Shown one piece after another: positions 20,327 through 31,412 of a DNA stretch of 64,000 nt (position 1 is the stretch's first letter; every line of letters starts with the position of its first letter). The notes below the pieces were generated by a model that saw only the letters and a program-made list of their open reading frames with translations, was not told where the DNA came from and made no database searches. This stretch comes from Pseudomonas fluorescens. GTDB taxonomy: Bacteria; Pseudomonadota; Gammaproteobacteria; Pseudomonadales; Pseudomonadaceae. The stretch is taken from contig NZ_LT907842.1 in the NCBI RefSeq assembly GCF_900215245.1, forward strand, positions 2,790,001 to 2,854,000, in the 5' to 3' direction. Made by a program: the position numbers and the translations under genes.

Positions 20327-21748
20327 ATGCGCTTTCGCGCGATGGTTGCTGTCGTAGGGGTGTTGCTTGCGGCAATGACTTTCAATGCTCTGGCTGCTTC
20401 ACAGGTGAAAAGTGTGCGCCTGTGGCGAGCGCCGGATAACACGCGACTGGTGTTTGACCTGTCTGGCCCGGTCCAGCACAGCGTCTTTACCCTGACGGCG
20501 CCCGATCGCCTGGTGATCGACATCAATGGTGCGACCCTGGCCGCGCCGCTGAAAGTCTCCACTGCCAACACGCCGATTACGTCGATGCGCTCGGCTCAGC
20601 GTACGCCGACCGATCTGCGGGTGGTCATCGACCTGAAAAAGGCCGTGACCCCGAAAAGTTTTGTGCTGGCGCCAAACGCCCAATACGGTAACCGGCTGGT
20701 GGTCGACCTGTTCGACAACGCCGCCGATGCCGCGCCGCCGCCGGCACCAACGCCAAGTGTTGCGACCGTGCCGGCAGTGCCCGTCAACCCGTCGCAACCA
20801 CAGGTCAAGCTGCCACCGCCGCCGCCTGCGCCTGCGGGCAAGCGCGACATTATCGTGGTGATCGACGCCGGCCACGGCGGTGAAGACCCGGGTGCTTCCG
20901 GCTCGCGCGGGCAGCACGAAAAAGACGTGGTACTGGCCATCGCTCGTGAATTGCAGCGTCAGGTCAATGGCATGAAAGGCTATCGCGCCGAGTTGACCCG
21001 TACCGGCGACTACTTCATTCCGTTGCGCGGCCGTACTGAAATCGCCCGCAAGAAGGGCGCAGACCTGTTTGTGTCGATCCATGCCGACGCCGCACCTTCG
21101 GCCGCCGCCTTTGGCGCCTCGGTGTTTGCCCTGTCGGACCGCGGCGCTACGTCCGAAACCGCACGGTGGCTGGCCGACAGTGAAAACCGTTCCGACTTGA
21201 TCGGCGGTGCCGGTAACGTGTCCCTCGATGACAAGGATAAAATGCTCGCCGGCGTGCTGCTCGACCTGTCGATGACCGCTTCGCTGACGTCCAGCTTGAA
21301 CGTCGGCCAAAAGGTGCTGAGCAATATTGGTCGCGTGACCTCGCTGCACAAACAGCGCGTGGAGCAGGCCGGGTTCATGGTGTTGAAGTCGCCGGACATT
21401 CCATCGATCCTGGTGGAAACCGGGTTTATCTCCAACGCCAACGAAGCCTCCAAGTTGGCCAGTTCGGGCCACCAACAGGCCCTGGCTCGCTCGATCAGCG
21501 CGGGTATTCGTCAGTTCTTCCAGCAGAACCCGCCACCTGGCAGCTACATCGCCTGGCTGCGTGACTCCGGGAAAATCGCCCAGGGCCCGCGAGACCATCG
21601 CGTGCAGCCGGGTGACACGCTGGCCATGCTCGCCGTGCGTTTCCAGGTTTCGGCCGCGACCTTGCGCAGCGCCAATAACCTGAAAACCGATGAGCTGAAA
21701 GTCGGCCAGGTATTGACCATTCCTGGCACTGAATTGGCGGCGCAGTAA
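20327..21748 (+). CDS. amiB: N-acetylmuramoyl-L-alanine amidase (AmiB/AmiC type)
   Basis: Periplasmic cell-wall amidase acting at septation. I start at the ATG at 20327 after GGTGGGG, giving 473 residues with a signal peptide ([19 protein letters not shown]...ALAA). Order: AMIN domain (about 30-130), a Pro/Ala linker (about 140-180), zinc amidase_3 catalytic domain ([14 protein letters not shown] at about 198, SIHADA, and VETGFISN), then a LysM domain near the C terminus ([16 protein letters not shown]). A LysM tail and the position before mutL favour AmiB. The stop overlaps the mutL start (TAATG). Confidence 0.93.
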   Translation: MRFRAMVAVVGVLLAAMTFNALAASQVKSVRLWRAPDNTRLVFDLSGPVQHSVFTLTAPDRLVIDINGATLAAPLKVSTANTPITSMRSAQRTPTDLRVVIDLKKAVTPKSFVLAPNAQYGNRLVVDLFDNAADAAPPPAPTPSVATVPAVPVNPSQPQVKLPPPPPAPAGKRDIIVVIDAGHGGEDPGASGSRGQHEKDVVLAIARELQRQVNGMKGYRAELTRTGDYFIPLRGRTEIARKKGADLFVSIHADAAPSAAAFGASVFALSDRGATSETARWLADSENRSDLIGGAGNVSLDDKDKMLAGVLLDLSMTASLTSSLNVGQKVLSNIGRVTSLHKQRVEQAGFMVLKSPDIPSILVETGFISNANEASKLASSGHQQALARSISAGIRQFFQQNPPPGSYIAWLRDSGKIAQGPRDHRVQPGDTLAMLAVRFQVSAATLRSANNLKTDELKVGQVLTIPGTELAAQ

Positions 21749-23661
21749 TGAGCGAATCAGTGTTGACCAGCGGTTCACGTATTGAGCTGCTCAGCCCGCG
21801 CCTTGCCAACCAGATTGCCGCGGGCGAGGTGGTTGAGCGCCCGGCGTCGGTGATCAAGGAGTTGCTGGAAAACAGTATCGACTCGGGTGCCCGGCGCATT
21901 GATGTCGACGTGGAGCAGGGCGGCGTCAAGCTGCTGCGGGTGCGCGACGACGGCAGTGGCATCTCTTCGGATGACCTGCCGCTGGCCTTGGCCCGTCACG
22001 CCACCAGCAAGATTCGCGACCTAGAAGACCTTGAGCGAGTGATGAGCCTGGGCTTTCGCGGTGAGGCATTGGCGTCCATCAGCTCCGTGGCGCGCCTGAC
22101 CCTGACTTCCCGTACGCGCAACGCCGAGCAGGCGTGGCAGGTGGAAACCGAAGGCCGCGACATGGCGCCTCGGGTCCAGCCGGCGGCGCACCCGGTGGGG
22201 ACGTCGGTGGAGGTGCGCGACCTGTTCTTCAACACCCCGGCGCGACGCAAATTCCTCAAGGCTGAAAAAACCGAATTCGATCACCTGCAAGAAGTCATCA
22301 AGCGTCTGGCACTGGCGCGCTTCGACGTTGCGTTCCATTTGCGCCACAACGGCAAGACCATCCTCAGTCTGCACGAAGCCAATGACGACGCCGCGCGCGC
22401 TCGGCGAGTGGCTGCGGTGTGCGGCGCGGGTTTCCTGGAACAGGCGCTGCCGATTGAAATCGAACGCAACGGCTTGCGGCTGTGGGGTTGGGTTGGCTTG
22501 CCGACCTTCTCCCGTAGCCAGGCGGACTTGCAGTATTTCTTTGTGAATGGCCGTGCGGTACGCGACAAGCTGGTGGCCCACGCGGTGCGCCAGGCGTATC
22601 GCGACGTGTTGTTCAATGGTCGCCATCCGACGTTTGTACTGTTCTTTGAGGTCGACCCCTCGGTGGTCGACGTCAACGTGCACCCGACCAAACACGAAGT
22701 GCGCTTCCGCGACGGGCGCATGGTGCATGACTTCCTGTACGGCACCTTGCACCGCGCCCTGGGCGATGTGCGCCCGGATGACCAGCTGTCGGCGCCGATT
22801 GTGACGGCGGTGGTGCGACCTAGCGGGCCGGAAGCCGGTGAATTCGGGCCTCAGGGTGAAATGAGCCTGGCGGCCAACTTGCTGCAATCGACGCCGCCGG
22901 CGCCAGCTTTTACAGCGCCGGGCGCCGGGTCGGGCGCCGGTTATCAGTATCAATACACGCCGCGTCCGCAGTCGACGGTGCCGGTAGCCGAGGCCCAGGC
23001 GGCCTATCGCGAGTTCTTTGCGCCGCTGCCGGGCGCTGAGCCGGGCGCTGTCGCGTTGCCGGAGGGCGGTGGTGATATTCCGCCGCTGGGCTATGCGCTG
23101 GCCCAGCTCAAGGGCATCTACATCTTGGCGGAAAACGCCCACGGCCTGGTGCTGGTGGACATGCACGCCGCCCATGAGCGAATCATGTACGAGCGCCTGA
23201 AGATCGCCATGGCCAGTGAAGGCCTCAGCGGCCAGCCCTTGTTGGTGCCAGAATCCCTGGCAGTCAGCCAGCGCGAGGCCGACTGCGCCGAAGAGCACCA
23301 CAGCGTGTTTCAGAAACTGGGCTTCGAATTGCAGCGCCTCGGCCCGGAAACGTTGGCGATCCGCCAGATTCCCGCGCTGCTCAAGCAGGCTGAGGCCAAC
23401 CGTTTGGTCGCCGATGTGCTGGCTGACCTGATGGAATATGGCACCAGCGACCGCATCCAGGCACATATCAACGAACTGCTCGGTACCATGGCCTGTCATG
23501 GTGCGATCCGCGCCAACCGCCGCCTGGCCCTGCCGGAAATGAACGGTCTGCTGCGCGACATGGAAAACACCGAGCGCAGCGGCCAATGCAACCATGGCCG
23601 ACCGACCTGGACCCAGATGGGCCTGGACGATCTGGACAAACTGTTCTTGCGCGGCCGTTGA
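21748..23661 (+). CDS. mutL: DNA mismatch repair protein MutL
   Basis: 637 residues. The GHKL ATPase shows [22 protein letters not shown] and [12 protein letters not shown] proline/alanine/glycine-rich linker spans about 350-430. The C-terminal dimerisation domain contains [12 protein letters not shown], which fits the D(Q/M)HA(X2)E(X4)E endonuclease motif, so this MutL should nick DNA itself, unlike E. coli MutL. This agrees with pseudomonads lacking the MutH/Dam strand-marking system. The stop overlaps the miaA start (TGATG). Confidence 0.97.
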   Translation: MSESVLTSGSRIELLSPRLANQIAAGEVVERPASVIKELLENSIDSGARRIDVDVEQGGVKLLRVRDDGSGISSDDLPLALARHATSKIRDLEDLERVMSLGFRGEALASISSVARLTLTSRTRNAEQAWQVETEGRDMAPRVQPAAHPVGTSVEVRDLFFNTPARRKFLKAEKTEFDHLQEVIKRLALARFDVAFHLRHNGKTILSLHEANDDAARARRVAAVCGAGFLEQALPIEIERNGLRLWGWVGLPTFSRSQADLQYFFVNGRAVRDKLVAHAVRQAYRDVLFNGRHPTFVLFFEVDPSVVDVNVHPTKHEVRFRDGRMVHDFLYGTLHRALGDVRPDDQLSAPIVTAVVRPSGPEAGEFGPQGEMSLAANLLQSTPPAPAFTAPGAGSGAGYQYQYTPRPQSTVPVAEAQAAYREFFAPLPGAEPGAVALPEGGGDIPPLGYALAQLKGIYILAENAHGLVLVDMHAAHERIMYERLKIAMASEGLSGQPLLVPESLAVSQREADCAEEHHSVFQKLGFELQRLGPETLAIRQIPALLKQAEANRLVADVLADLMEYGTSDRIQAHINELLGTMACHGAIRANRRLALPEMNGLLRDMENTERSGQCNHGRPTWTQMGLDDLDKLFLRGR

Positions 23662-24632
23662 TGAGCGCCTTGCCCCCTGCCATCTTCCTGATGGGCCCTA
23701 CGGCTGCCGGCAAGACCGACCTGGCTATCGAGCTGACCAAGGTGCTGCCGTGCGAGCTGATCAGTGTCGACTCTGCACTGGTTTACCGGGACATGGACAT
23801 TGGCACTGCCAAACCGTCCAAAGCGCTGTTGGCCGAGCATCCGCACAGGCTGATCGATATCATCGACCCGTCCGAGAGCTATTCCGCAGCGGATTTCCGT
23901 ACCGATGCCCTGGCCGCCATGGCTGAAATCACTGCGCGGGGCAATATTCCGCTGCTGGTGGGCGGTACGATGCTCTATTACAAGGCTTTGCAGGAAGGCC
24001 TGGCGGATATGCCGCCCGCCGACGCACAGGTGCGTGCCGAGCTCGAGGAAGCCGCTGCACGCCTTGGCTGGCAGGCCCTGCACGACCAATTGGCAGCGGT
24101 TGATCCGGTGTCCGCCGCGCGCATTCATCCCAACGACCCCCAGCGCCTCACCCGGGCCCTGGAAGTCTGGCGTGTGAGCGGCCAGACCATGACTGAACAT
24201 AGGCTGAAACAAACTGCGCAAAGTGCTGAAGCAGGCGCATCTGGACAGTCACAATTGCCCTATACTGTGGCGAATCTGGCCATTGCTCCGGCAAATCGCC
24301 AGGTGCTGCATGAACGAATTGCACAAAGATTCACAATTATGTTGGAACAGGGGTTTGTGGACGAGGTCGTAGCACTGCGTTCAAGAGGCGATCTGCATGC
24401 TGGGTTGCCTTCGATACGTGCTGTTGGCTATCGCCAAGTCTGGGATCATCTGGACGGCAAGCTGACGTCAGCCGAAATGCAGGAGCGCGGCATCATTGCC
24501 ACGCGCCAATTGGCGAAGCGCCAGTTCACCTGGCTGCGCAGCTGGAGCGATTTGCACTGGTTGGACAGCCTGGACAGCGACAATCTGTCACGCGCCTTGA
24601 AATACTTGGGAACGGTCTCCATATTGAGCTGA
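23661..24632 (+). CDS. miaA: tRNA dimethylallyltransferase
   Basis: Adds the isopentenyl group to A37 of UNN-decoding tRNAs. Start ATG at 23661, coupled to mutL; 323 residues. P-loop [14 protein letters not shown] near the N terminus, then [31 protein letters not shown] and [13 protein letters not shown], all hallmarks of MiaA. Followed after about 90 bases by hfq, the conserved arrangement. Confidence 0.96.
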   Translation: MSALPPAIFLMGPTAAGKTDLAIELTKVLPCELISVDSALVYRDMDIGTAKPSKALLAEHPHRLIDIIDPSESYSAADFRTDALAAMAEITARGNIPLLVGGTMLYYKALQEGLADMPPADAQVRAELEEAAARLGWQALHDQLAAVDPVSAARIHPNDPQRLTRALEVWRVSGQTMTEHRLKQTAQSAEAGASGQSQLPYTVANLAIAPANRQVLHERIAQRFTIMLEQGFVDEVVALRSRGDLHAGLPSIRAVGYRQVWDHLDGKLTSAEMQERGIIATRQLAKRQFTWLRSWSDLHWLDSLDSDNLSRALKYLGTVSILS

Positions 24633-24725
24633 GTCCTTGCAATTGCCGTCTATCCTTGGGGGTGTGACGGCCATAAGCTATCTATTTTCCGAATTTTATT
24701 ATTGATCCTTAAAGGAGTGCGGCAC

Positions 24726-24986
24726 ATGTCAAAAGGGCATTCGCTACAAGACCCTTACTTGAATACTTTACGTAAAGAGAAAGTTGGGGTTTCCATCTAT
24801 CTGGTCAACGGTATCAAGTTGCAAGGCACGATCGAGTCGTTCGACCAGTTCGTGATCCTGCTGAAAAACACCGTCAGCCAGATGGTTTACAAGCACGCTA
24901 TCTCGACAGTCGTTCCAGTCCGTCCTATCCGTCTGCCTAGCGCAGCGGGTGACGAACAGGGTGACGCTGAGCCAGGTAACGCCTGA
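24726..24986 (+). CDS. hfq: RNA-binding protein Hfq
   Basis: Sm-like hexameric RNA chaperone that pairs small RNAs with targets and, with Crc, represses A-rich mRNAs in Pseudomonas. 86 residues from the ATG after AAAGGAG. The Sm1 region is [25 protein letters not shown] and the Sm2 signature is [10 protein letters not shown]. The C-terminal tail is short (about 15 residues), as usual in pseudomonads and shorter than in E. coli. Confidence 0.98.
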   Translation: MSKGHSLQDPYLNTLRKEKVGVSIYLVNGIKLQGTIESFDQFVILLKNTVSQMVYKHAISTVVPVRPIRLPSAAGDEQGDAEPGNA

Positions 24987-24998
24987 TAGGAGTCTCCT

Positions 24999-26300
24999 TT
25001 GTTCTTTGAGCGCCACGGTGGTGGTGAGCGAGTAATCCTCGTTCACTTGGATGGACAGGACCCTGAGGCGCGCGAAGATCCGCAGGAGTTTCAGGAGTTG
25101 GCAAATTCGGCCGGCGCCGAGACCGTTGCGTTTTTTAACGTACCGCGTCATCGGCCAACCGCCAAATACCTGATCGGCAGCGGCAAGGTCGAGGAACTAC
25201 GCGATCTGGTCCATGCTGAAGAAGCCGATCTGGTGATCTTCAATCACACCCTCACGCCCAGTCAGGAACGTAACCTCGAACGTGTTTTCGAGTGTCGCGT
25301 GATCGACCGCACCGGTCTGATTCTCGATATTTTCGCCCAGCGCGCCCGTACCCATGAAGGCAAGCTCCAGGTAGAACTGGCCCAGCTTGACCACATGAGC
25401 ACCCGCCTGGTTCGTGGCTGGACTCACCTTGAGCGTCAAGGTGGCGGTATCGGCATGCGTGGCCCGGGTGAAACCCAGTTGGAAACCGACCGCCGTCTGC
25501 TGCGGGTGCGCCTGCGCCAGATCAAGGGGCGCCTGGAAAAGGTCCGTAGCCAGCGCGAGCAGTCGCGACGCGGCCGGATGCGTGCGGATATCCCTACCGT
25601 TTCCCTGGTGGGCTATACCAACGCCGGCAAATCCACACTGTTCAATAACGTGACGAAATCGGACGTGTACGCGACCGACCAACTCTTCGCCACGCTTGAT
25701 CCGACCTTGCGCCGTCTGGAACTGGACGACCTGGGGCCGATTGTCCTGGCCGACACCGTGGGTTTCATTCGTCACTTGCCCCACAAGCTGGTTGAGGCGT
25801 TTCGGTCTACGCTCGAAGAGTCGAGCAACTCCGATTTGCTGCTGCACGTGATCGATGCGGCCGAACCGGATCGCATGTTGCAGATTGAGCAGGTGATGGT
25901 GGTGCTGGGCGAGATTGGTGCACAGGACTTGCCGATCCTCGAGGTCTATAACAAACTCGATTTGCTTGAAGGCGTTGAGCCACAAATCCAGCGCGATGAG
26001 AACGGCAAGCCCCAGCGGGTATGGTTGTCGGCGCGCGATGGCAGTGGCCTGGAGTTGCTCGAACAGGCCATTGCCGAGTTGCTGGGCAGCGATTTGTTTG
26101 TCGGCACCTTGCGCTTGCCTCAGCGTTTTGCTCGACTGCGTGCACAGTTTTTTGAGTTGGGCGCGGTACAGAAAGAAGAATACGACGAAGAAGGTGTCAG
26201 CTTGCTGGCCGTTCGATTGCCGCGTTCGGAGCTGAATCGGCTGGTCAGTCGTGAAGGTGTGGTACCGGCCGAGTTCATCGAACAACACACTTTGCAATAA
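24999..26300 (+). CDS. hflX: Ribosome rescue GTPase HflX
   Basis: GTPase that splits stalled ribosomes after stress. 433 residues from a TTG start preceded by TAGGAG. The N-terminal nucleotide-binding domain includes YLIGSGKVEELRD. A helical linker ends with the Gly-rich GGGIGMRGPGETQLETDRR. The G domain has GYTNAGKST (G1), DTVGF (G3) and NKLD (G4). Twelve bases after hfq, in the same operon. Confidence 0.96.
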   Translation: MFFERHGGGERVILVHLDGQDPEAREDPQEFQELANSAGAETVAFFNVPRHRPTAKYLIGSGKVEELRDLVHAEEADLVIFNHTLTPSQERNLERVFECRVIDRTGLILDIFAQRARTHEGKLQVELAQLDHMSTRLVRGWTHLERQGGGIGMRGPGETQLETDRRLLRVRLRQIKGRLEKVRSQREQSRRGRMRADIPTVSLVGYTNAGKSTLFNNVTKSDVYATDQLFATLDPTLRRLELDDLGPIVLADTVGFIRHLPHKLVEAFRSTLEESSNSDLLLHVIDAAEPDRMLQIEQVMVVLGEIGAQDLPILEVYNKLDLLEGVEPQIQRDENGKPQRVWLSARDGSGLELLEQAIAELLGSDLFVGTLRLPQRFARLRAQFFELGAVQKEEYDEEGVSLLAVRLPRSELNRLVSREGVVPAEFIEQHTLQ

Positions 26301-26396
26301 AAGCCTCCTAAAGCGGTTGTGCCGCAGTAGCAGGCATTCTGTAGCATTGGTCGGCGCGCCGTGGGTGCGTCTTTGCTTTATCAGATGGAGAGCGCT

Positions 26397-27572
26397 ATGG
26401 CTTGGAATGAGCCGGGTGGCAACTCGAATAATCAGGATCCTTGGGGTGGTAAGCGCCGCAATAATGGCGACCGCAAGGGGCCACCAGATCTCGACGAGGC
26501 CTTCCGAAAGCTGCAGGAAAGCCTGAATGGGTTGTTCGGTGGTGGAAAAAAACGCGGTGGTGACGAAGGCGGTCGTACAAGCAAGGGCGGCGGCTATGGC
26601 CTGCTGGGCCTGGGTCTTGTCGTGCTGGCTGCCGTCTGGCTGTACAGCGCCGTGTACGTGGTGGACGAGCAGGAGCAAGCCGTGGTGCTGCGCTTCGGCA
26701 AGTACTACGAGACGGTCGGGCCAGGCCTGAACATCTATTTCCCGCCGATCGACAAGAAGTACATGGAGAACGTCACGCGTGAGCGTGCCTACACCAAGCA
26801 GGGCCAGATGCTGACCGAAGACGAGAACATCGTCGAAGTGCCGCTGACCGTGCAGTACAAGATCAGCAACCTGCAGGACTTCGTGCTGAACGTTGATCAG
26901 CCTGAAATCAGCCTGCAACACGCAACCGAAAGCGCCCTGCGCCACGTGGTGGGTTCCACCGCCATGGACCAGGTGCTGACCGAAGGTCGTGAGTTGATGG
27001 CCAGCGAAATCAAGGAGCGTCTGCAACGCTTCCTCGATACCTATCGCACCGGTATCACGGTCACCCAGGTGAACGTACAAAGCGCAGCTGCACCGCGCGA
27101 AGTACAGGAAGCCTTTGACGACGTGATCCGCGCCCGTGAAGACGAGCAGCGTTCGCGTAACCAGGCTGAAACCTATGCCAACGGCGTCGTGCCGGAAGCG
27201 CGTGGTCAGGCCCAGCGTATCCTTGAGGATGCAAACGGTTACCGCGATGAAGTGGTTTCGCGTGCCAAGGGTGAGGCGGATCGCTTTACCAAGCTGGTCG
27301 CCGAGTACCGCAAGGCGCCGGAAGTCACGCGTGAGCGTCTGTACCTGGACACCATGCAGGAAGTTTTCAGCAACACCAGCAAGGTTCTCGTGACCGGCAG
27401 CAAAGGTGGGCAGAACAACCTGCTGTACCTGCCGCTGGACAAGATGATCGAAGGTGGTCGTAGCAGCACCAGCGCGCCGTCCACCGGTTCGAACGCTGCT
27501 GCCAACGAAGCGAGCGCCCGTGCGGCCGCTGACTTGCTGCAACAGCAAACACGTACCAGGGAGAGTCGTTGA
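26397..27572 (+). CDS. hflK: FtsH protease regulator HflK
   Basis: SPFH-family membrane protein which with HflC forms a large cage around FtsH. 391 residues from the ATG in MAWNEPGGNSNNQDPWGG. A Gly/Lys-rich N-terminal arm is followed by one transmembrane segment (about 70-90, GLLGLGLVVLAAVWLYSAVYVV) and the SPFH/band-7 domain with the QAQRILEDA coiled region. The stop overlaps the hflC start (TGATG). Confidence 0.95.
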   Translation: MAWNEPGGNSNNQDPWGGKRRNNGDRKGPPDLDEAFRKLQESLNGLFGGGKKRGGDEGGRTSKGGGYGLLGLGLVVLAAVWLYSAVYVVDEQEQAVVLRFGKYYETVGPGLNIYFPPIDKKYMENVTRERAYTKQGQMLTEDENIVEVPLTVQYKISNLQDFVLNVDQPEISLQHATESALRHVVGSTAMDQVLTEGRELMASEIKERLQRFLDTYRTGITVTQVNVQSAAAPREVQEAFDDVIRAREDEQRSRNQAETYANGVVPEARGQAQRILEDANGYRDEVVSRAKGEADRFTKLVAEYRKAPEVTRERLYLDTMQEVFSNTSKVLVTGSKGGQNNLLYLPLDKMIEGGRSSTSAPSTGSNAAANEASARAAADLLQQQTRTRESR

Positions 27573-28438
27573 TGAGCAATAAATCGCTGACCGCCCTGAT
27601 TGTGGGCGTCGTCGTGGTCATCGCTGCCTGGAACTGCTTCTACATCGTGTCTCAGACCGAGCGCGCGGTGTTGCTGCAATTCGGTCGTGTGGTCCAGGCG
27701 GATGTCCAGCCGGGCCTGCATGTGAAAGTCCCCTACGTGAACCAGGTGCGCAAGTTTGATGGCCGCCTGATGACCCTGGATGCACCGACACAGCGCTTCC
27801 TGACCCTGGAAAAGAAAGCCGTGATGGTTGACGCCTACGCCAAGTGGCGCGTCAAGGATGCCGAGCGTTTCTACACGGCGACTTCCGGCCTCAAGCAGAT
27901 CGCCGACGAGCGCTTGTCGCGCCGTCTGGAATCGGGCCTGCGTGACCAGTTTGGTAAACGCACCCTGCACGAGGTGGTATCCGGTGAACGTGATGCGCTG
28001 ATGGCTGACATCACACGCTCGTTGAACGCTATGGCTGAGAAAGAGCTGGGCATCGAAGTGGTCGATGTTCGCGTCAAGGCGATCGACCTGCCGAAGGAAG
28101 TGAACCGCAGCGTGTTCGAGCGTATGAGCACCGAGCGTGAGCGTGAAGCCCGTGAGCATCGCGCCAAGGGTAACGAGTTGGCTGAAGGTATCCGTGCGGA
28201 TGCCGACCGTCAGCGTCGTGTACTGCTGGCGGAAGCCTATCGCGAGTCTGAAGAGGCCCGTGGTGATGGTGACGCTCAAGCCGCGGCGATCTACGCCAAG
28301 GCGTACGGCCAGGATCAGGAGTTTTATGCGTTCTATCGCAGCCTGCGCGCCTACCGTGAAAGCTTCGCGAACAAAACCGACGTCATGGTGCTGGACCCAA
28401 GCAGCGACTTCTTCCGCTACCTGGAAAAGTCCAAGTAA
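27572..28438 (+). CDS. hflC: FtsH protease regulator HflC
   Basis: 288 residues. The N-terminal transmembrane helix (about 7-25, LTALIVGVVVVIAAWNCFYIV) precedes an SPFH domain (VSQTERAVLLQFGRVV, VKAIDLPKEVNRSVFERMSTEREREA) and the helix-rich tail DAQAAAIYAKAYGQDQEFYAFYRSL, characteristic of HflC. Last gene of the operon; an intrinsic terminator lies about 90 bases on. Confidence 0.95.
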   Translation: MSNKSLTALIVGVVVVIAAWNCFYIVSQTERAVLLQFGRVVQADVQPGLHVKVPYVNQVRKFDGRLMTLDAPTQRFLTLEKKAVMVDAYAKWRVKDAERFYTATSGLKQIADERLSRRLESGLRDQFGKRTLHEVVSGERDALMADITRSLNAMAEKELGIEVVDVRVKAIDLPKEVNRSVFERMSTEREREAREHRAKGNELAEGIRADADRQRRVLLAEAYRESEEARGDGDAQAAAIYAKAYGQDQEFYAFYRSLRAYRESFANKTDVMVLDPSSDFFRYLEKSK

Positions 28439-28741
28439 TCAGCCTGTGACTCTGTAGGAAGCACTCCGTCGGGCGGCTAAAACGCCTGGCGGGGTGATCC
28501 TTTCAGAAAACGGGTGTATGATGCGGCAGCCGGGAAATTCCCGGCTTTTTTGCGTCTGCATGTTTGATTGTTGCTGGTTGCGCAGACGCCACAGGTTTTT
28601 CGAGGAAAGTGCCCGACGAGGCCGTTTGCAGGCCGTTCGTCACGTCGTTCTTGCGCGTTGTTTATGCAGGCGCCGGGTATTTTCTGCTTCACTCAAGGCT
28701 CGGCCGAGGGCTGGCCGCCCGGATCATAGGGGAATGGCGTA
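28439..28741. other. 303-base gap between hflC and hisZ without a recognisable gene
   Basis: It holds one clear terminator (28529-28551) and presumably the hisZ promoter. In several gammaproteobacteria a small DUF2065 (YjeT) membrane protein gene sits here. I searched all frames for its hydrophobic, about 60-residue product and did not find it. The short open frames in the gap have Arg/Cys-rich compositions unlike real proteins. Confidence 0.6.
28529..28551 (+). terminator. Intrinsic terminator of the hfq-hflXKC operon
   Basis: GCCGGGA/TCCCGGC stem with a three-base loop followed by six Ts. Confidence 0.88.
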
Positions 28742-29929
28742 ATGGCAACGGTAGACCGCTGGCTGCTGCCAGATGGCATCGAAGAAGTACTGCCACCAGA
28801 AGCTGCGCGCATTGAAGTAGCGCGTCGCCAGGTGTTGGATCTGTTCCAGAGCTGGGGTTACGAGTTTGTCGTGACTCCCCATATTGAGTACCTGGAATCC
28901 CTGCTGACCGGCGCGGGCCAGGACCTGGATCTGCGCACCTTTAAGGTCATTGACCCGCAATCGGGTCGGCAAATGGGCTTCCGGGCTGACATCACGCCGC
29001 AAGTGGCGCGTATTGATGCACATACCCTGCGCCGCGAAGGCCCAAGCCGTCTGTGCTACGCCGGCAGCGTGCTGCACGCGCAGCCGCGAGCCTTGTCGTC
29101 TTCCCGTAGCCCGATTCAGCTGGGCGCCGAGTTGTACGGTGATGCCAGCCCGAGCAGCGACGTTGAAGTGATCAGCTTGATGTTGGCCATGCTGCAACTG
29201 GCGGATGTGCCGGATGTGCACATGGACCTGGGTCACGTCGGTATCTACCGTGGCCTGGCCCGTGCGGCCGGCTTGTCAGGTGAAGTTGAGCAGCAGTTGT
29301 TCGATGCCCTGCAACGCAAGGCTATCGATGAAGTGGTTGCCCTCACCGAGGGTGTGCCTGCTGACCTCGCCGGCATGCTGCGCGCGCTGGTTGATCTGTG
29401 TGGTGGCCGTGAAGTGCTGGTGGCTGCACGTGAGCGCCTGGCCAATGCGCCGGCGCCAGTGCTGGCGGCGCTGGATGACGTGCTGGCGATTGCCGAGCGC
29501 TTGTCGGCGCGGTTCCCGCAGTTGCCGCTGTATTTTGACCTGGGTGAGTTGCGCGGCTACCACTACCACACCGGTGTGGTGTTCGCAGTGTTTGTGCCGG
29601 GTGTTGGCCAGGCCATCGCCCAAGGCGGTCGTTATGACGATATCGGCGCCGACTTCGGTCGTGCACGTCCGGCGACTGGCTTTTCCACCGATTTGAAAAC
29701 CCTGGTGACCCTGGGGCGTGCTGAGGTCGAGCTGCCGTCTGGTGGCATCTGGATGCCCGACAGTACGGACGCAGCACTCTGGCAGCAGGTTTGCCAGTTG
29801 CGCAGTGAGGGTCAGCGTGTTGTCCAGGCTTTGCCTGGGCAGCCATTGGCCGCCGCCCGTGAAGCGGACTGCGACCGGCAATTGATTCTGCAGAACGGGC
29901 TTTGGCAAGTATCGCCACTGGCTTCTTGA
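28742..29929 (+). CDS. hisZ: ATP phosphoribosyltransferase regulatory subunit
   Basis: HisRS-like regulatory subunit required by short-form HisG in the first step of histidine synthesis. 395 residues, class II tRNA-synthetase-like: [17 protein letters not shown] at the start, [12 protein letters not shown] (motif 2 region), [20 protein letters not shown] segment near 265 and GGRYDDIG. It lacks the C-terminal anticodon-binding domain of true HisRS. Lies just upstream of purA, as in other pseudomonads. Confidence 0.95.
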   Translation: MATVDRWLLPDGIEEVLPPEAARIEVARRQVLDLFQSWGYEFVVTPHIEYLESLLTGAGQDLDLRTFKVIDPQSGRQMGFRADITPQVARIDAHTLRREGPSRLCYAGSVLHAQPRALSSSRSPIQLGAELYGDASPSSDVEVISLMLAMLQLADVPDVHMDLGHVGIYRGLARAAGLSGEVEQQLFDALQRKAIDEVVALTEGVPADLAGMLRALVDLCGGREVLVAARERLANAPAPVLAALDDVLAIAERLSARFPQLPLYFDLGELRGYHYHTGVVFAVFVPGVGQAIAQGGRYDDIGADFGRARPATGFSTDLKTLVTLGRAEVELPSGGIWMPDSTDAALWQQVCQLRSEGQRVVQALPGQPLAAAREADCDRQLILQNGLWQVSPLAS

Positions 29930-31273
<1,344 letters not shown>

Positions 31274-31297
31274 TAAGCTGTTGATGTAAAAAGTAAA

Positions 31298-31321
31298 GGG
31301 CTCCTTCGGGAGCCCTTTTTT
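31298..31321 (+). terminator. Intrinsic terminator after purA
   Basis: GGGCTCC/GGAGCCC stem with a TTCG tetraloop, followed by a T-run. Confidence 0.95.
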
Positions 31322-31412
31322 ATTGGCGCCAGGCAAACGGCACGACCCTTGCTATGGTTCTCTCTTTCGCGGTGCTATCAAATTAATGGCACCCGTGGTG
31401 GAGGGATTTCCA

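Noticed and set aside
25197..27548. A 783-codon minus-strand frame across hflX and hflK
   Set aside because: Same artefact: antisense to two firmly identified genes, with no ribosome site and an implausible His/Leu/Gln-rich product.
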